Shown here in pieces: positions 60,826-64,000 of a stretch of DNA of 64,000 nucleotides. Both the position numbers and the translations under genes were made by a program. Within the stretch, counting starts at the first letter, position 1; every line of letters begins with the position of its first letter. The notes below the pieces were generated by a model, which did no database searches, had not been told where the DNA came from, and saw only the letters and a program-made list of their open reading frames with translations. This DNA comes from Cercis canadensis (lineage: Eukaryota; Streptophyta; Magnoliopsida; Fabales; Fabaceae). The DNA lies in NCBI GenBank assembly GCA_003255065.1, contig QAOA01006734.1:647759-711758 (forward strand), in the 5' to 3' direction.

Positions 60826-62137
60826 ACTGATCCGGACAATTAGAAGACCAGACCCCTCTGCCGTACTCCTTTGTTTTCGTTAGCCCTAGACCATAGTTGA
60901 CGTGACGATACCATCACCATGCCAAGGAATTCAGAAGCCGGTAGCCTCCGTTTAATCTTTCGCATCTCTTTGCTTCTGTCCTGTGTCTCATTTCTCAAGC
61001 AGCATAAAAACGAAGCCTTATCTTATTATTACTTACCATTCTATTTCACTGTTTTTTCAATTAACTTTAGACGGAACATCGTTTAAAATTTAGAGGCAGT
61101 ACAAGTTGAAGGGTTGGTGTGGTGACTTCGTATCAATTGGATTGCTTAATGAATTAACAATCAAGTTCTAGACCATGAAACATAACGTGCATTCTCAATT
61201 ATAGTTATAGACTTACAGTATCTTTGTTGGTATTATTAACAAAACTTACCCTAATTTTAGTGTTTTATGATGATCACTATGCAAATTTCCACTCTCTTTC
61301 TTTAACAAAAAAAANAAAAAAAAAAAAAAAAAACAAATTCAGTTTTAGGATGTCATATTTTCCAAATTCACGCCTCTTTCGTTATGGATTGCAGTTAGAG
61401 CTAATTTAGATATTTTATGTAGAGAAGACAACATATATACACGCATACATAATTAATATTATTTTACTTTAAAAAGAATTTTCCCTGCATGATATTAATT
61501 AATTTGGCTAATATTATTTACATATTAATAGTTACACAACTATTATATATCTCTTGCATAATAGTCCTTATGCTAGAGAGTTCAATTCCATTTAACCATG
61601 GATATGTTTGTTTATGCTTCTTGTGCTTTTTTTTTTTTTTTTGGTTCAATTTCATTTAAGATGTATTTGAATTTTTTTCTCTTTGGTTCAATTCCATTTT
61701 GGTGTAATTCTTTATTCTCCGTAAGAGAGAAGTCAAATAGAGAGATAGAGAGATAGAGAGGATGAGATTAAGAGGAAGGGTGAATAATTTTGTTTGCCAC
61801 ATTACTATCACATGTAAACCTCTGTCATGTCAACGCTATCATTAGTTTTTGGACGGAGTTAGACTAGTAGACTAATTTGTTTATTTTGTAAAACTTAATA
61901 ATTAAAAAGTGCCATTTGAAAATAGGAGGACAAAATTTTTTTATATGAGCAAAATGTGCATAGTGTGGTTAAGTTTTATGAACGCATCACACAGTTTTTA
62001 TAGTAGTATTCCCTTGGGCTTCTAAAATCACATTGCGACGTTTTTGGTTACTCAGTGATTCAGTTGTTTCTGATTAGAATCATTGCCACATCTAACTCTG
62101 TGTTTCAATTCTTGGATCATAATGCAGCGTGGGTGTT
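60826..62137. other. putative leader and leader intron; A-run with an N
   Basis: No coding sequence was identified. An A-run interrupted by N is at about 61307-61333 (N at 61315), and a (GAGATA)n-like stretch lies near 61738-61760. An ATG peptide (MPRNSEAG) near 60919 has a donor but does not join in frame to 62128. Confidence 0.4.
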
Positions 62138-62359
62138 ATGATGGAAACTCAATCACGGGAAGTAGTGCCTCCCAAGCCCCAGGTTAAAGCTACCCTTCGC
62201 CTTGGCACAGAATCATACTCTGTTCAAGCAAACAAAGGAGCTCTCTCAAAGCAAATAGTTTCATTGAAGGAGGAAAGCATGATCATATTGAAGGATTTCA
62301 TAACGAAGCATAATGTTCCTCACGAAGTCCCTAATGAGTTAGTTGAACCTTCTTCCTGA
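62138..62359 (+). CDS. small protein of unknown function, C-terminus possibly shifted
   Basis: ATGATG at 62138 opens 73 codons: MMETQSREVVPPKPQVKATL, RLGTESYSVQANKGALSKQI, ending VPNELVEPSS. An in-frame GTG nine bases earlier follows a good acceptor (AATGCAG) and is not a start. The even mix of charged residues and the clean ATG after a splice site suggest a real small nuclear or cytosolic protein. I recall similar plant proteins of 85-100 residues but cannot name the family. Just past the stop another frame reads PEKPQAKSKKTKLK then stop. That looks like the natural lysine-rich tail, so a small deletion or frameshift may have shortened this copy. Confidence 0.6.
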   Translation: MMETQSREVVPPKPQVKATLRLGTESYSVQANKGALSKQIVSLKEESMIILKDFITKHNVPHEVPNELVEPSS

Positions 62360-63262
62360 GAAGCCGCAAGCGAAATCCAAGAAAACAAAATTAAAATAGC
62401 TCTTTGACATACGTGTACGATTTAAAATATAAGTACTAATGTGTCATCTTATGTCATCACCTATGTTTCATTGTCTATGGTTTTCATGCTGCTGAGCTGA
62501 GGCCTTATGTCAAAAGACTCAAAACTCAAAAAGCATTCCTATCATTAGTGTTAGTTTGTTTGAACCTTAGAATAGAAGCAGCACACGTTTTTTTGTTTTT
62601 TTGAGTAATTACTTCTTTTTATTCTCATTGATACTTGCTGATACATATACACAAAGGACATGATTTCATGATTTAAGGAGGGTCATACCTATTACAACAT
62701 ACCCTTAACAACTATTACAAAAAATCTTTTCATAAAACAAGGACATCCATTCCTTTTAACTAACCCTCCACAGTAACATATACCATTACCAAATATTAAC
62801 TAACTTAGGAGTATCTAGAAAAATCTGATTTCAACAATTAGTCTCAATTTGTCAAAATTTTGTTTTCGCATTTTTAAATAATGTTTTCTGTTTGTTTCCC
62901 CATTTGGAGTGGATTACTCTATGACGTGTGAAAAATAAAGAGAAGGAAGACATATACAATGTATATTTTCGAAAGCTACGGTCATAAGAAAATATGAAGG
63001 TTCCTCTCATATTCTTTCTTGAAGGCGCTAATGACTGCGTGGTAGTCTCATTCTAGAAGAAAATTAGCGCTGCCTTATCCCATTCATTCATAGTCAGGGG
63101 TCATATAGTCCTCATCTTCCCAATCTTTGTCACACCACACACAAGCAATCTCTCTCTCCTTCTGCCCCATCAGCAACTAACTTAACAGCATGAAACCTCC
63201 TTTCTCTCCAAAAAAGCAACCAGTAACCACCCTCAGAGTAACATTGAAAGGAAAATAGAATC
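62360..63262. other. intergenic; promoter side of the DUF716 gene
   Basis: No gene was seen. CT-rich leader-like sequence lies at about 63110-63230. Confidence 0.5.
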
Positions 63263-64000
63263 ATGGGCACTCTAGTTGGACATGTAGCTCCTGGTTTCGG
63301 CTTCTTGATAATTGGTTTGTGGCACCTCTTTAACCACATCAAGCTCTATGCTCTTAATTCCAAGTCCTATATCTCTTCTCCATGGTTTCCTACCGCGAAA
63401 TTCAAATACTTAGAGCTTCTCCTCATCATGGCAGGCTCCACAGCCTCCGTATCCGTGGAGCTCTTCATTGGCCCCGACCGCCACCAACCTTTCGATCCAG
63501 ATGGAAGCATTCCTTCCAATCATCTCCGTAACTTCGAACACTCCTCCATTTCTATGGCCTTCTTTGTCTATGCAGCTTTCGCCATAGTTCTTGATCTAAT
63601 TGGTGCCAAAGAGCAGTATGGTCTGACTCAATTGATGGCTGCCATAGCTTTTGCTCAACAGCTTCTCCTTTTTCACCTGCACTCCGCTTATCACATGGGA
63701 CCTGAAGGTCAATACCACTTGTTGTTACAGCTTGTGGTGCTCGTTTCTTTGGTTACCACCTTGATGGGAATTGGGATGCCAAAGAGTTTCTTGCTCAGCT
63801 TTGTGCGAAGCGCCAGCATATTCTTCCAAGGCTTGTGGTTTATAGTCATGGGCTTCATGCTCTGGACACCTAGCTTGATACCCAAAGGTTGTTTCATGAA
63901 CTATGAGGAGGGTCACCAGGTGGTGAGATGTTCCGGTGACGAGGCCCTCCACCGCGCCAAATCGCTGGTGAACATTGAATTCAGCTGGTTCTTGGTTGGA
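63263..64000 (+). CDS. TMEM45/DUF716 family membrane protein (3' cut by window)
   Basis: From ATG at 63263 the frame is open to the window end, 246 codons without an intron. The start MGTLVGHVAPGFGFLIIGLW, then HLFNHIKLYAL, is typical of plant DUF716 proteins. So are LELLLIMAGSTASVSVELFI, the blocks LRNFEHSSISMAFFVYAAFA and FAQQLLLFHLHSAYHMGPEG, and FFQGLWFIVMGFMLWTPSLI. Several hydrophobic segments with conserved histidines (FNH, NFEH, FHLHS, YH) indicate a multi-pass membrane protein. The biochemical role is not established; some plant members were first described as virus- or stress-induced. Open frames on the opposite strand here are shadows. Confidence 0.92.
   Translation, partial: MGTLVGHVAPGFGFLIIGLWHLFNHIKLYALNSKSYISSPWFPTAKFKYLELLLIMAGSTASVSVELFIGPDRHQPFDPDGSIPSNHLRNFEHSSISMAFFVYAAFAIVLDLIGAKEQYGLTQLMAAIAFAQQLLLFHLHSAYHMGPEGQYHLLLQLVVLVSLVTTLMGIGMPKSFLLSFVRSASIFFQGLWFIVMGFMLWTPSLIPKGCFMNYEEGHQVVRCSGDEALHRAKSLVNIEFSWFLVG

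Overview
The window reads as nuclear DNA of a eudicot plant, probably a woody rosid. It is AT-rich, and its genes are split by short GT-AG introns. The families are plant-typical: ethylene receptor, CKI1-type hybrid kinase, ERF-VII factor, EXORDIUM, plant fumarase and GH28. The species cannot be fixed from the sequence. Exon structures below were built by hand from splice motifs and family conservation. Every multi-exon model called intact sums to a whole number of codons.

Layout: 1-126 is the 3' end of an unrecognised gene (+). 1132-4660 is a PDCD2-like protein (+). 9237-11433 is a GH28 polygalacturonase-like gene (-) whose first exon was not found. About 14090-14470 is a glycosyltransferase pseudogene (-), and 17355-17508 an orphan, frameshifted first exon of a type II peroxiredoxin (-). 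18420-23314 is mitochondrial fumarase in 17 exons (+). 24204-25163 is an EXORDIUM-like protein (-). 39452-42992 is an ERS1-type ethylene receptor (+), 44587-46443 ribosomal protein eL19 (-), 48687-49735 a group VII ERF (-), and 52932-53443 a damaged Ole e 1-like gene (+). 55705-60381 is a CKI1-type hybrid histidine kinase (+). 62138-62359 is a small protein of unknown function (+), and 63263-64000 a TMEM45/DUF716 membrane protein cut by the window end (+).

The most striking object is a complete Mutator-like element at 28241-35507. It has a perfect 9-bp target duplication, terminal inverted repeats of about 212 bp, and two convergent spliced genes that are both open. One is an 899-aa MULE transposase with DDE residues, a SWIM finger and a zinc knuckle. 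The other is a 732-aa plant mobile domain (MAIN-like) protein. The arrangement mirrors maize MuDR, with the plant mobile domain gene in the place of mudrB. Nearby are a 549-bp foldback element with its own target duplication and a family of about 210-bp MITEs, two full and several partial.

Functional threads: two histidine-kinase receptors (ERS1 and CKI1) lie about 13 kb apart with an ERF-VII gene between them. Telo-boxes and site II (TGGGCY) motifs sit upstream of the PDCD2, fumarase and eL19 genes, and a site II cluster lies upstream of the small gene at 62138. Two introns appear to use GC donors. Four single N bases occur, and three of them join near-duplicate flanks, which suggests assembly joins.
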